A stretch of 64,000 nt of DNA from Acanthaster planci (lineage: Eukaryota > Echinodermata > Asteroidea > Valvatida > Acanthasteridae). Each line of letters opens with the position of its first letter. Positions within the stretch are counted from its first letter, which is position 1. The position numbers and the translations under genes are program-made. Of the stretch, positions 26,801-39,500 are shown piece after piece. The DNA is taken from assembly GCF_001949145.1 (NCBI RefSeq), contig NW_019091407.1, forward strand, positions 410,361 through 474,360, written 5' to 3'. The notes under the pieces are model-generated. The model did no database searches, had not been told where the DNA came from, and saw only the letters and a program-made list of their open reading frames with translations.

Positions 26801-29800
26801 GAAAAACTTTAGCAATAGTAAGTAAGGAGTGCAATATTTGTTGATGCTAAGTAAGACCTTCCGTGTGTTGTGCGTCCTCTTTAATTCACGAATGTCTTAT
26901 CGCAAATAAGCCCAGTCAAAAAGTCCCCCTCCCCCCAAAAATACAGAAGTATATATTTCGAGGCATGCAGAAGGCTTCTTATCTCTGCCAAATTACCTTT
27001 TAAAAGGTAGCTCGCACTATTTGTATGAGAACCCGATGATTAATTCAGGAACAAGGGCTTCATCTCAGAAGTGTTCTGCAGAATGCATCACAATGACTCC
27101 TATCTCTGACCCAGTTTTCAGCCAGCCCACGTGGCGGTCGCCAGCGCGAAGCACGGGGGGCAGTGCGAAGCAAGGACGCGCTGGTCGGCGGCACACAGGG
27201 CCCAGCCGAGGAATGATTGAATTGCATCTAGTCATTTTGGAGGGAAGAAAGCTGGAGCCTGCAGAATTACCCGGGAAGGATGTAGGCTGAGTGGTCTGGC
27301 CCCCCTGAGCAAAGAGGTAGAAGGACGTGTCTCGGTATATCCCCTCTCCCTCCCAGTTAACTGCATCCGAATGGGACGGGGATGAAATTTCATGATCTAT
27401 TGGTGGGACCGCTCATGTTAGAAAGTTTCACCTGTCATAACCCCCCCCCTGTCAAAAGCAATCATTCAGTTGGATTTACGAAGGCGTTATTAGTCGGGGG
27501 ATTCTTCATATATTGCAGGTCGAGTTAACAATGCGAAGACGTTGGCTAAAACCGTTAAGCAATATCACTCAATTTGTTCTGACGGGTAACCATTGGCGGA
27601 TGGGGGGGGGGTGATCGGGGCCACCTCCCTCCGCTTGAAGGAGCTATTTTTATTGCCGAAATTATAAGAGAAAGGCGGGTTTCTTGGAATATTTCATTTC
27701 CCGACCTTTGAAAAAAAAAACCGCTCACAAATTCAGCCCCACGCCTCACAAAGGCCATAAACATCAGCTACGAATATAACTGTCGGAATCTTTGGCCCAC
27801 AACACTTTTCGACTGCGAAAATTTGAGTCTAGATACGAACTTGCGGATAAAAGTATGAAATTATCCCTCAATGATTGGTTGGTTTGGGTTACTTCGACGA
27901 AAATGCGAGACAAGTTTCGCACAGTGTGGTTAATTGTAGTTTGTTCAAAATCATCCCCCGATGAACAACCAAACAACCAAGGTTACAGTTGAAATGAACC
28001 AAACCATTACACAAACAAAGCTTTTCACATTTTATTAATACGTTCATGTCACCGCAATAATCATATCACAATCCGAAAGCACCACTTCCCCCACACACGT
28101 TACAAGGCCTGTTAACTCGCCTGTAGGCAATACGGCGCCAGAACTGGTTCTGTGATTTTTCGGCTGTGTCAACACACACACTGCGCCGTCCATTCATGTT
28201 TTATTCAATGTAATATAGAATTCCGGAAGTGGGAAATAATTATACGGGTGTACATAGTGGTAAAATACATGCGAGGCTTCATGAGGAAGTTACTGCTACT
28301 TGAATCAATTAACATTCAAATCGCCTACAGACCATAAAAACACTTTGTTGAGAGTCGGTTGACACGCTAAAAAGAAGGAGCAGTGAAAATGAATAGTGGA
28401 AGCAGGCATTATATATGCAAAACATCTTCTGGATGCATCAAAGAATAGGCGTAAGCGAAGACAGGCTATATCGGCTGCAGCCCATAGCTACATAGTTCAG
28501 CCGCCAAAGTCAACTGCGTGTTATTCAGGCAACAGTCCAACAAATCGCACCATGCGTTGACTGCATGTTTCAAGTTTTCAGCGGCAAAGGGGGCATTTTT
28601 CTTCTATGCCGAATTCGTTGCATATGGCTTCTTGTCCAAAAGGAAACCGGGGGTCACTGGGTTCCCCCGATGGGATGTTACTCAGGAGGAGGTCGATTTC
28701 CCCAAGTTTCTGTCTGCAGAAACCACACAGCTTCGGGACTGTTTGTTCCCCTCAACCCATTACGATGAATAATCGACATCTCCCCTCGAATACTTTCGTC
28801 TGATCACACTGCCTGACTTCATCCGAGAATACTTTGTTTTTAAAATTCGCGACCGTAAATTGTTTTTATTTCCGGGCCCCACCTAAATTTTGTGCAGAGC
28901 GATAAAGGAGCTGTTCGTTTGTGGGAAGAAAGTATAAAATATGCACCTCCCTGATGATTTTACTCTCTCACTCGAAGTGTGTCACGTATAAAGAGGCCAG
29001 CAGAGTTTCATGCAAGTACAATTCCAACAGGGAAACACACTGCCTTAGAAGAAATGCAGCGTTATTTTGAAAGTAAATCTTGTGGACAAGAATGGGTAAG
29101 CGAGCGACCGAAGCTACATGTATAAGGCTTGGAGCGTCTTTCATCAAGAATTTAGTCTTGCTCATGAAGCTATAGCTTTTCCAAAAAAAGTAGTATTTAT
29201 TTGTTCACCGAAAACATTCGAGGCGTTGATTTTAGTACCAGTGACAGGAACTGCTATTGCTAGTAGAAATCAAGTTCTGCTGGTCAAGACATTGACAAGA
29301 TATTCGTTGACCTTTACAGTGCTACAAGTTTGTCGTACGTACCGGATGCAGCCGGTGTGTGGGTTCTAGTCACGATGACAAACAAGCTTCTGTCTTGCCG
29401 TACTAACAAGATGCTAACAATGTCGCACCCACAGTTCCACCCGCGATGCACACTTTCTTATATCGATTCGAATCAACAATTTCCGACCTGACGAGCTCGG
29501 GGTGAGTGGTGTGACGTTTTCGCTAGTAAGCAGCAGGTTCGTGGCCGAATCACATCGTGGCAAGTGTTCGAGGGCTTTTGTCACTCAAAACCTCTCGGAA
29601 AAGGCACAAGAAATTTGCCTCTTTCACAGGTGAACTCTTGTCGTTATAGACACCTGGGCAAAAACAAGTTATTCCTTGCCAACATGACAAGCTTTGAGGG
29701 TCCCCGTGTAAAGGTTCTCAACTCCAGTCATTCAACCAAACCGCAAAGGATGCTGTATTTCTGAAAGCCCATCTTTTAACAACTTGAATACTATAATTCA

Positions 29801-31474
29801 CGTCACAGAGTGACATTAGTTGCACAAACCTAAATTGACAATTTTTACCTCATGGCTATTTTTATTGTTTTAAACGGCGCTTGAGCAACATCCTGAAAAG
29901 GAAAGCTTAATCAATATTAATTTCAATGGATTTCCTCAACGCAACGGAAAGGGCGGATGTACTAGTGTCTTGCTAGTTTGTCTGACAATTAAAGTACATG
30001 TAGTCAAAGTTTAAGAAATGAAACATGGAATGAAACACAACTGATCTCTGCATCTAAATGGAATTTGTTCCGCAAACTTAACTCCACAAACTCGCCATTT
30101 CCTGGACTTCAACCTCGTTTCCGGCCGGGGCTTTTGTCTCCCAGCGATCAGTAGGCCTGAGGAAGACCCTCGTGAAGAAACTCTAAGGATTGGTTTTCAG
30201 GATAGGCCAATTCGTAAGGCCACGACCACCACGACCTCCTTAATCACTGGATGTTAAAAAACTGGTAACAGTGTATTTTCATCACAGATTAATAAACCTG
30301 TGACGATATTTTCTCCGAATTATGTGAGCCACTAAGAAAGCATAGATTTAATGCGCTTCCTGTCACTGATCATGGGATTTTAAAAACAGTATAAATCCAA
30401 ATAACAGGCTAGGTTGTAAGACCCGGAACAAGCTTATTGGACAGACGGCAAAATACGGTTGTCATGTGGAAAATATAAACAATCAGCAGTTACATCTACT
30501 CTGTAGCACTTTCTTGGAAACAAATGGCTGACCACGTGGGATACTGAGCTTGTGAAAAAAACGTCGATATACTCTCAACGCTTGCGTGCTTAGAAGAGCT
30601 TTACAATTAGGCCCTGTAAATCGATCATACCCCTTAACGCATCCCTACACACACCGTATGTAATTTAATTTAATGTAATTCTTTCATTGATACTTACATT
30701 TTTTACAAGCAGAGCAAACTATCATAATCTCCTTTTAAAAATCATTACTAATATTCTACAAATATAAAAATGATATTCAAAAAGCAAGTTGTATAAAATG
30801 TTTACAAGGATTGCAAATCTCTTCAATTTGCCTTTAAGTAGGACTTTTATTTTGTAGAGTTTCTCAAAATTTAAGAAAAACTTTCCAAGCTTCGTGCGAT
30901 GGCGGAATACTTGTTTGACAAAACAAAGCAATGTGAAATTTAAGTTTCGTTTTGGAGGGATTTTGTGCTTTATTCCGAAAAAGATATGCGACTGTAGCAT
31001 TCAGTTGATAATTAATTTGGCAAACATCCTGCTGAGGCCCTCCCTCTGTGAAAATGCAGCTTTTTCTCCAAATAAAATAGGTCATCAAGTATAAAAGATC
31101 TGATGTCAATGGACACAGAGTTTCGTTAATTTAACATATAAATACTTGAATGCAGAATTTGTACCACTACGCTACGCTTACAGGCCTTCGCTGCCTTTGT
31201 TTAATATGGCAACTCTTTGAGCTTTTTTTTTACAATCACATGCATTTAAATTCAAATTCTCCTATTAAATACATTACAAGGTAAATTACAAAACTGGTTT
31301 TAATCACTTACATCAATTTATACCTCTCAGCATTTAAAGGATATATACAAAGATATGTAATCTTTCAGATAGGACTTGAAACGACACAGCTCTAGAAAAG
31401 ACCAGCGAAATAAGAGTTACCGTATCAGATACACATGTAGTTTACTTTCAAATGCCACCAATTCTTAAGACTTT

Positions 31475-31828
31475 GTGGTAGGGTCAAACATGGGCAGCAA
31501 TTGTTTGATTGATCACATCCATTCAGGTGAAAAGCATGTGGGTGAAAATGATACTTGCAGCGCACTTCACTCTTTCATAAAAAGGCGATCACATCTGTGG
31601 GAATGCTTCAAGGTATGCCTTTCTGATAAAGAATCTTTCAACCAGCACATCCGACAAACGGCTACATTTGACAACGCTTTAAATTGTGACGTTTTTTCTT
31701 CAAAACATGAATACAAGTCAGACCATGGAAATCGCCTTTTACCTACCACGGCCTCCTTGCTGCGCTTGATGTATCTAACTATGAAAGTCAAAGTACACTT
31801 AAAAGATTTTGCTCCTCAGCACTTTGAT
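31475..31828 (+). pseudogene. Possible decayed C2H2 zinc-finger sequence
   Basis: A 118-codon open stretch has HIHSGEKH near its start, close to the H-x3-H-TGEKP linker of C2H2 fingers. Further on, WECFKVCLSDKESFNQHIRQ resembles a C-x2-C...F...L-x2-H finger with lost residues, and CDVFSSKHEYKSDHG a second one. No complete Cys2His2 set is present. If real, it is a dead remnant; chance resemblance is possible. Confidence 0.35.
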
Positions 31829-34479
31829 TGAATTATCAGGCATCCTGATCAATCTTACTACAATACGATTGTGACAGGCACACATTAAGCTATAGCCTTT
31901 ATTGATGCTGAAATGCAACAGTTTAGCAACACAGCCATCTAATATATACACATTATTTTACCGATGAATGCCTTTTCACAACTGGCTTCACTGTTAACAC
32001 CAATTTGAATATCAATTTCACCAGGTAAAAACTTGGTTTACATAGCAGGCAAATTAAATCCTTGCAAAACGCAAGAGTCGATCCTATCAGACCGAACGGC
32101 ACAGGTGTAGTAAGTCATACCAGCAGCAACATAAATAAAGAATCCCTTTAAAACATACTTGGGATTGGAGCTCAGTGACAAGTGTTTGTCTGCACATTCC
32201 CCGCTTGCTCATTCAACTGATCCCAGCATCAAGTAGCTGAGCTTGCACTCCACAGCTGCAATAATCCAGCCCCGAGCAGTGCAGCGCTCCTCACAAACAA
32301 CCTGGCATTCTAGTAAAACCAAGCTTTCGAAGATAAGCAAAATCATATTGCATCCTCAGTTCCGTGAATTGACAACATATTCCGCAATTTTGGACGACTA
32401 GTTTACTGCTGCACATCTTTGCGGAGTTTCGGAGGGCAAATCAAGATGTCCCAAATGAGAAGATTTCCCCCACTGCAGTCCACCGTGCTCCAGAGTGGGG
32501 AGGTAGTGGGTGATCCCCATTTAGAATGTTTTGTCCTCAAGTCTCCACTGGTAACAGCTGCAAACGACCCGTGACTCCCTGTGCAACGCTCAACTCTAGT
32601 AAGCCGTTTTATTTAACTTCACCACTCCAACGTTTCATCAGGCACTTCTCCCCAGTTGACCCTAGTAACACAATCCCGCGACTTTCCCAGATCCACAATC
32701 CACATTCTTCCATTTCAAGTGTGCTTAGGTCGGTCAATCTGAACACCACTGTCCGGACAAAACGACCCTAATAGGCTTGACGACACCTTGAAGTCGCGTT
32801 TAGTAACTTCGCAACAAGCAGGGAGGGTCTCTGGTAACACATTTCTTTACAGACTAAACGTTATGTCTAGAGTCCTTACTCTGAAGAGAAACTCATGCAC
32901 GAGGAAATCTTCCCTGCGTTGATCACATTAATCGGTCAACTGAAAAAAAAAATCAGCAAAATTCAGATTAAGGCTCGTAAGGTTTTTGGTTGTTGTGTCA
33001 GATTAGAATATTTGGCAGAGTGGTATCAAAGTTGACAGCTTCAGCTTTTTCATCAATTAAGTATTCAATAAAAACACTCCCACAGCTACATGCCTCTGCA
33101 CAAATGCAATTGCTCTGAACGTAATTCCCTTAAACGTTGATATTATTGCGCAAAATAAGAAAAAACCTTTGTGGAATTGCAAAAATTATCATTTTCCCGA
33201 AGACAACAACAACTTCGTATACCCTGAAACTTCTATAAGTTGTCCATTCCATGAGTAAGAAAGTATACAAACTTTTATAAAACTTAAATTAAATATCAGT
33301 TCCACAAACTTCACTGGCGCGTCGCTCATAATGACCTGACACATTGAAATGAAAGGTGCATTAACCCTTCCTGTTCCAGAATCACGATTCCCCACTCAGC
33401 CACTTTTGAAATGAAAAATAATATGTTACCCTGCTTTAGACTGATTATATATATCGATATATCCATTGGAATATAAAATCCACAACTCATGATTAGAGTG
33501 AAGCGCCGACCATGGTATGTCGGTGAGTTGAGTGCCAGAATGGGTTAGTTACACGCAGATGCTATGAGCTTGTTTACCGTAGATGTGTAATTCCACATAC
33601 CAATGATACTGGTCTATTAAAATCTGGGTCACGTCACTTGTGTTAACACATTTATCACAATTACTGGTTCACACATACGTGGTAAACTCAACACAGTAAT
33701 CGTAACCTACAAGTGTCAAAGACCTAGATTTGGTGCTTTACAAGTGGGTGTGTCCACAAAGAAAATTGGAAAAAAATGGTTCAAACGGAGACATCGACAC
33801 GCCTTCTCTGCACAATAAACTGTGCAATGGTTCGGATTGGTGTAAAGGTGCATAAAAGGGCATCGGTCATGGATGAAATCTTTCACGTTCCTATATTACA
33901 CGTCCGTTGTCGTAAATCGTGCAATTGTTCTCCCTATTCTCGAGAGCGATCATGACACAGTACGATGCAGGCTCTCTAGCCTACATTGGGACGGCTTCCG
34001 ACTCCGTTTCTTTAAAGTGTGATTGCAATAAAGTTTTCTTAGAAATATTTTTTCTTCAATTTTATACTCTTCGTCAAAGTACGAAAATTAACAGGCATCT
34101 CTATTAGTTTAAATGCATTGAAAAGAGCGCTTTTTCAAGCTATCCATACTTCCGAGGGCGCTGCTGTAATGCCATCTGGGGAAGACATGGTTTTAGTGCA
34201 TAGGTTTTTCTGTTCAAATTGTGAACCCAGAATTTACTCACTGAAAACATTCAGAAAAAAATGTCAATTGATTTCTCATTGCTATTTCTTAACACAACAA
34301 TGAATCACCAACAAAATGAATATTTAGGCCACAAAATAAAAAAAATCCAGTCTTTTAATGCACAAACCAATGTAACTTTGAGGTTTGCTTCCTGTGATGA
34401 CAGCATGGGTTTGCTTATAAATATAGAAATTCTATCAGCATAAACTGTCGCAAAACACCTTTTAAAAGTAGCGAAATAA

Positions 34480-34621
34480 CAATACAGGCATTTCACAATA
34501 GCACGCATCCAAGAGTTTGCAACACGTTGGCCAATCACAATGCTCGAAATCTGTCGCGCGTTGTGATTGGCCAACGCGTTGCAAACTCTTGGAGGCGCGC
34601 GACTGTGAATCACCCGTATTG
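34480..34621. repeat. MITE family A, copy 2
   Basis: Best-preserved copy, about 142 bp. The left arm contains CCAAGAGTTTGCAACACGTT then GGCCAATCACAA; the right arm is its inverse, TTGTGATTGGCCAACGCGTT then GCAAACTCTTGG. Outer ends are CAATACAGG and CCCGTATTG. It would fold almost end to end. Confidence 0.85.
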
Positions 34622-34790
34622 AAATTGTCTTTTAGGCTATATTCCATTGCATCTACCCTTCAAGGTCTCTGGATAAAGTTCCTTATAAATAGAATGGATA
34701 CAGAGTTTATGAGCACAGAGACTTAACAAGGAAAATGTTTTTGAGTGAAAGAGGAACATGCTGCTCGATTACTGACTGTGATAAGGGGCT

Positions 34791-35249
34791 GAGTTCGGGC
34801 GCCTTGTTCCCGTATCTTCACGAACAGCTCGATTTGTTGTTCGTGGGTCGGCCGCTCGATCGCCGGGAACAAACAACCGGTTATCACAAGCAACATGCAA
34901 CACGGCGGCGTCCATGTACGTTATTCGAGAGTTAAGGTTTGGATGGGCTGAATTCTTTTCATATAAACAGGAACATTCATTTCTGTGTTACGGAAATTAA
35001 TAAATTAATGTTAATTTTGCAAAAACTTCCAATTGTCAACATGGTCTATGGCTTTGGAAGCCATCTCTCTACTTTTCGCAGCTGTTCAAAAATTAAAATC
35101 TCACGAGTTTTTCCGTGTGTTCCTGTAAAACCCTGACGAGGAGATGGTGTGTGATCCTGTTCCTAGAACAGTGCTAATTCTTGAGTCGTGTTCCCGCCGT
35201 TCGAGCTCGAGAACAAGAAACACGTGTCAAGAACAGGCCGCCCGAACTC
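34791..35249. repeat. Inverted-repeat element with 19-bp arms
   Basis: GAGTTCGGGCGCCTTGTTC at 34791-34809 matches the inverse of GAACAGGCCGCCCGAACTC at 35231-35249 with few differences. The interior has further GAACA/TGTTC-rich inverted pieces. No coding capacity. The ends of the element are uncertain. Confidence 0.5.
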
Positions 35250-36333
35250 GACCAGGGATGCAAAGGGTGGATACAAAGATACTTACTGAAAGGGTTGGGG
35301 CCAGATGGAAGTTGTGAAGGGTTCCCTGAAAGAGAAAGAGAGTACAGCAGTTGGGGGTGTTAGCCGGGGATATGAACATGCAGGGAAAAGCAAGACTGGG
35401 TGTTAATAATGCTCAGCAATTAGGAAGTCCTGCTGGTGAAATATCTAGCAAAGAGACCACAGCTCTTTAGTTGCTGCTTTCATCAGATTCGATACAGCAA
35501 AATTTGTGTTCAATGACAACTTCTCCGTCTTCCTAAGAGGCAACTCTGTAATTTCACGAAATTAAATTGTGGGAAGATATGGATTTTAGAACTACGTTAG
35601 ATGACCAATTTATGGGAAACACGAATCTGCTCCAGTCAGTACTCTTTAATATTTTTGAAAAGGCCGTTCAGTCAGCACAACATTTAACTACCACTCCCCA
35701 TCATCTAGCACACTTTCCATACAATTTACTCTCACTCAAAGTCACTTAAATTGTTGGAATGTTTGATCACAACAAGAACAAACAATCAAAAAATGATTTT
35801 TACCTTCGCAACTGAAAGAGGGGAACTGTGGGATTAGCCTCCCGCACAGTAGAAAAACACTTTGATTTTTCTTCATCATAAAAATCTATTTCATCTTAAT
35901 CTATTTTAGTATAAGCCTGTGGTGGAAGATGTTGGGTTATTCGTCAAGAGATATGAATGGTTCTAATGTATTGCTCAAGTTGGTCGCTACAATGAGGCAT
36001 GTATTAATGGGCTAAGATGGAAGCAGCACACGCCATTTATGTAAAATTACATTACATGTACAGAAGAAAGATAGGTTGGGAGAAAGCTCCCTACAGAAGA
36101 AAGTGGAAAAGAGATCCTTATACTCATTGTTTATAGAGTTCGGTGTCTAAATCGAGGTCCTGCCTTGCTTCAAAAGATCAAAGGGGTATGACTCGGTCAT
36201 ATTTGACTAGGCACAGGTATTGAAAATTTGAGCAGTTTTCCCCTTCAAATATACAACTTTTGATCTTCAAGTTTTCATATGCCGGTGTTGAGAACTTTCA
36301 GAAATGATGTCTGAACTAGACTGACGTAGGTTG

Positions 36334-36577
36334 TCATCTTGATCTCAGATACCTACCTGTTCTAACTTCCAGACAAGTGAGCCACTCTCCCATAGACAGG
36401 TCCTTGTTGCCATCTTCGTCGCAGTACTCGATGAAGTTCCGCCGACACTTCTTGGAGGCGGCGTTGATTTTCTTGAGCTCTTCCTTGAACTCCAGGTACT
36501 CCCTCCGCTCGAGCAGGTTGTTTCCGCTCTCGTCTAGCTGTTGGAACTTCCAGCGTGCCACTCGTTCAGGTGAGGCG
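36334..36577 (-). CDS. SMOC: SMOC exon 9: EF-hands of second EC domain and likely C-terminus
   Basis: Residues 441-520. ERVARWKFQQLDESGNNLLE holds the first loop (455-466, Asn and Ser at ligand positions), and DEDGNKDLSMGE (493-504) is a canonical second loop; KKCRRNFIEYC links them. After CLEV the frame runs RTGRYLRSR to TGA at 36334-36336, giving a short basic tail like the short tails of known SMOCs. A donor-like ACAG|GTAGGT at 36356 could splice to a further exon instead; none could be identified with confidence. Confidence 0.85.
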
Positions 36578-39500
36578 CTGTGCGCAGAGAGAGTAACCGG
36601 TAGGACTCAGCATTTAACAGAAATGAACGCAACATTGAATATGGCAGGTGCAAAATGATCTGAATGACTATCAGTTACTGCTGGAATATAAATAAACGAA
36701 AGAAGAATTTGCCTCAAAGTATACACACCACAAAATTGGGCCTATAATCGTAGCTGATTCAAAACAAAAGTGTATAATAAGAGGCGGCTAATATCTTAGT
36801 ATCTGAAAACCATCTAAGTTGGATTATCTTTCAAAGGACCTATTTACCTACATGAAAAATTTGGGGCTTTTATTTTAACCCATATTTACTTTTGCTACAT
36901 ACTTTTGTGTTTTCCGTTACGGTGTACTTTGACGTGAACGGACCACTTGCGACAGCCACTTATCCCATTCACTTAAAGTAAACACTGGAGTGCTTCGTCA
37001 CAGGCCGAGAGTGCAAATAGAGGTCTTAATGCTTCGACGTCAATTTCTTCAAATACTACATACATGACAATGAGGTTAACTAACACAAAACACTTCATCA
37101 GATCTTAAAGCCGTCACATTGATAAAAACGACACATAGTTCCAAAGTTGGATGTTTACTTAATCACTTAAATATACCAATGTTCAATCAACAGCTTCAAT
37201 ATTAGCACTGATGCGTCTCCTGGTAACTTCAAGAGTTGAAATATATACTGAAGCCCCGAATGGTCTGGGAAATACCTCAACTACACCAGAACCAATACCT
37301 AGAGGCTGGTAGTTTCGGCATGTTATCGGTACCCCAGTGAGTTGACGGCTGACAACTGATGCTTTTACTTCACGTTCATTTTCATCAGTGGAAGAGAATG
37401 CCGTATCATCCTGGGCATATATCAAATTCAGGATCATTTAATGGGCTTATAAAAGTGGCAAAAGGTACAAGATGAACATTTTTGACAATTTGCACGCGCT
37501 TGGACCAGTAGATGATACACTTCTCTTAACTCGTTGTTGGGATTAATTCAGATTTTTTTAGTACATCTCTCACCGCCACGTGGTCCGATGACTGGGATAA
37601 TGTTTTTGCACAAGCATTCGATTCGAAACTATTGAACTTCATTACCGTCGAGGCGCTAGTGAATACACTCCTGATAAACCGGACAGTACCATGCACTCCC
37701 ATTGCATGCATGTCTGGTCTTGAATTCGGCCATGTTTTCAAGGACAAATCAAGAATGGAGATTGCAACTGGAGAATGGAGACTATCAAAAAGTGGGTACG
37801 CCACTTGCATCAACGAAGAAGCACTTAACTTTTGAAAATAGACATAAAACAACCACTTCGCGGCCTCTTTCTTAGCTGATTGCTAAGTTCCACCAAACGC
37901 CAAGTTCAAGCAGGGTCTTGCTCTGATTGGAGAAATGAAAGCCTCCGAAACAAACAGGGCCAGTCAAGCTTCTCAAAAACTACGGTGCATCCATCTTTGA
38001 AGCAAGTTTTGTACTCGGTAGAAGCAAAAGGAAACGTGGAGGCATGAAGAGTCACAATGATTGTTTGTTTGTTTATATTTGTTTATTTTAAGCAGGGGTG
38101 CAGGGAAAATGTTAATGTTGGTAGCAGTCAGTTGCCTCGATGGATCGAGAAAGAGCAGATATGTATCCGCAGTAAACGTGTGTTGCTCCTCCGAGTTCGT
38201 GGCATGTTGGCGAGCATAGGCCTATTCCTTTCTTCCCCTGTTATTTACCCGAAACAATGACTGGCAGCCCATGGGGCCGATTAATCACAGTCAGGAGCCA
38301 AAGGTAACTCCTATGGAATGTGTGACTAAGTACAGCGTATACTAAAGCCGGTTATAGTGAATCTGGCCTGTCAGTAACAGGCCCCTAATGTAGACTTGTC
38401 AACAGGAAAATGTCAAGACCTGGCCGGGTTTACATTCAGCTACGTACGTAACTCCGCCTTTTCTGCTCATGCCATCAACTCTCCACGTCAAGACATGCTT
38501 GCCATTCCATATGAATGTCTACATAATCCTCCGTGCAGTCTGGATTGGTGCCAGGATAATTGATATTAACACCTGTTCATAAATAACTCAGATGAGAAAT
38601 AATGTAGGATTGCCGATAAGGATAGTATGCCTGCAACAAGACGACATTATAAATGGAAATGGAGACTAAGGCCACGATGTGGTGATGGATGTTCAGCCTG
38701 GGTTCATGCCAAGATCGATAAACACAACTTATTGTTATGTGTTTATGCATTACCTGTATACAGGTGAGTGTGTGTCTCGTCCTCAATCACATGCCTCGCT
38801 TATACACCAACCCCCCCCCCCCAAAAAAAAACGTGCGGTAGTCCGTGTAGGTAGTTCAGGACGGGACTGCTATGACACTTGCTTTTCGCTTTCCACAGAA
38901 CCACGCACACTCGGAAGTCCTCTTGGGGAAAATAATTTAGCAAGATGAACTTACCCATCTATAATGGAATCATCTATCGACATCTCTTCAGTAAATATGT
39001 CCAGTAAGATCTCAAAGAACTCCTCTTTCTTGTTACCGGAGCAATCTATTAATGCACGACAGAAAAAGACAAAAATCAATGTATGTTACTTTGACTACAC
39101 AATTACTACCCCAAAAAGCGAATGATGACAGTCAAAGCACAGACCGTTAACAGCAGATTAGAATCATCAGCTAAATTTGTGCAGGAATGTTGGAAGGTAG
39201 GAAACAGAGAGGAACAGGCACGATTTACTAGGAGCCTTGACTGACAAAATCCGAATATCTGCCGTCCTTATCAGGATATTTAAGGATCAATATGTATCCT
39301 TTGCTGAAAATGCTACTTTGCGGGTCAGTTTCCTGCTACTGCCAGCCAATCTGTAGTTGGGTACATGTACAAGGTAATCAAGCACGATGATAATTATTCC
39401 GATTGATCAATTGGACAGTGATAGAACTCACTGTATCGCTGAGTTTCTTCAGCAGAAAATCATAAAAACAGCATGGAATCTGGAATGCCTGGAATCTGGA

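Larger units (their letters stand above)
22470..36333. other. Intergenic stretch between the two genes (right part), possible SMOC 3' UTR
   Basis: Holds the MITEs, hairpins and zinc-finger-like remnant given separately. The part next to 36334 is downstream of SMOC and should begin with its 3' UTR, but no poly(A) site could be fixed. Other open frames are short and unrecognised. Confidence 0.45.

Noticed and set aside
35195-35273. Extra SMOC 3'-terminal exon
   Set aside because: Acceptor and phase are possible, but the peptide has no SMOC similarity and most of it lies in an inverted-repeat element.
38811-38830. C run followed by A run
   Set aside because: Simple homopolymer tract without further structure.
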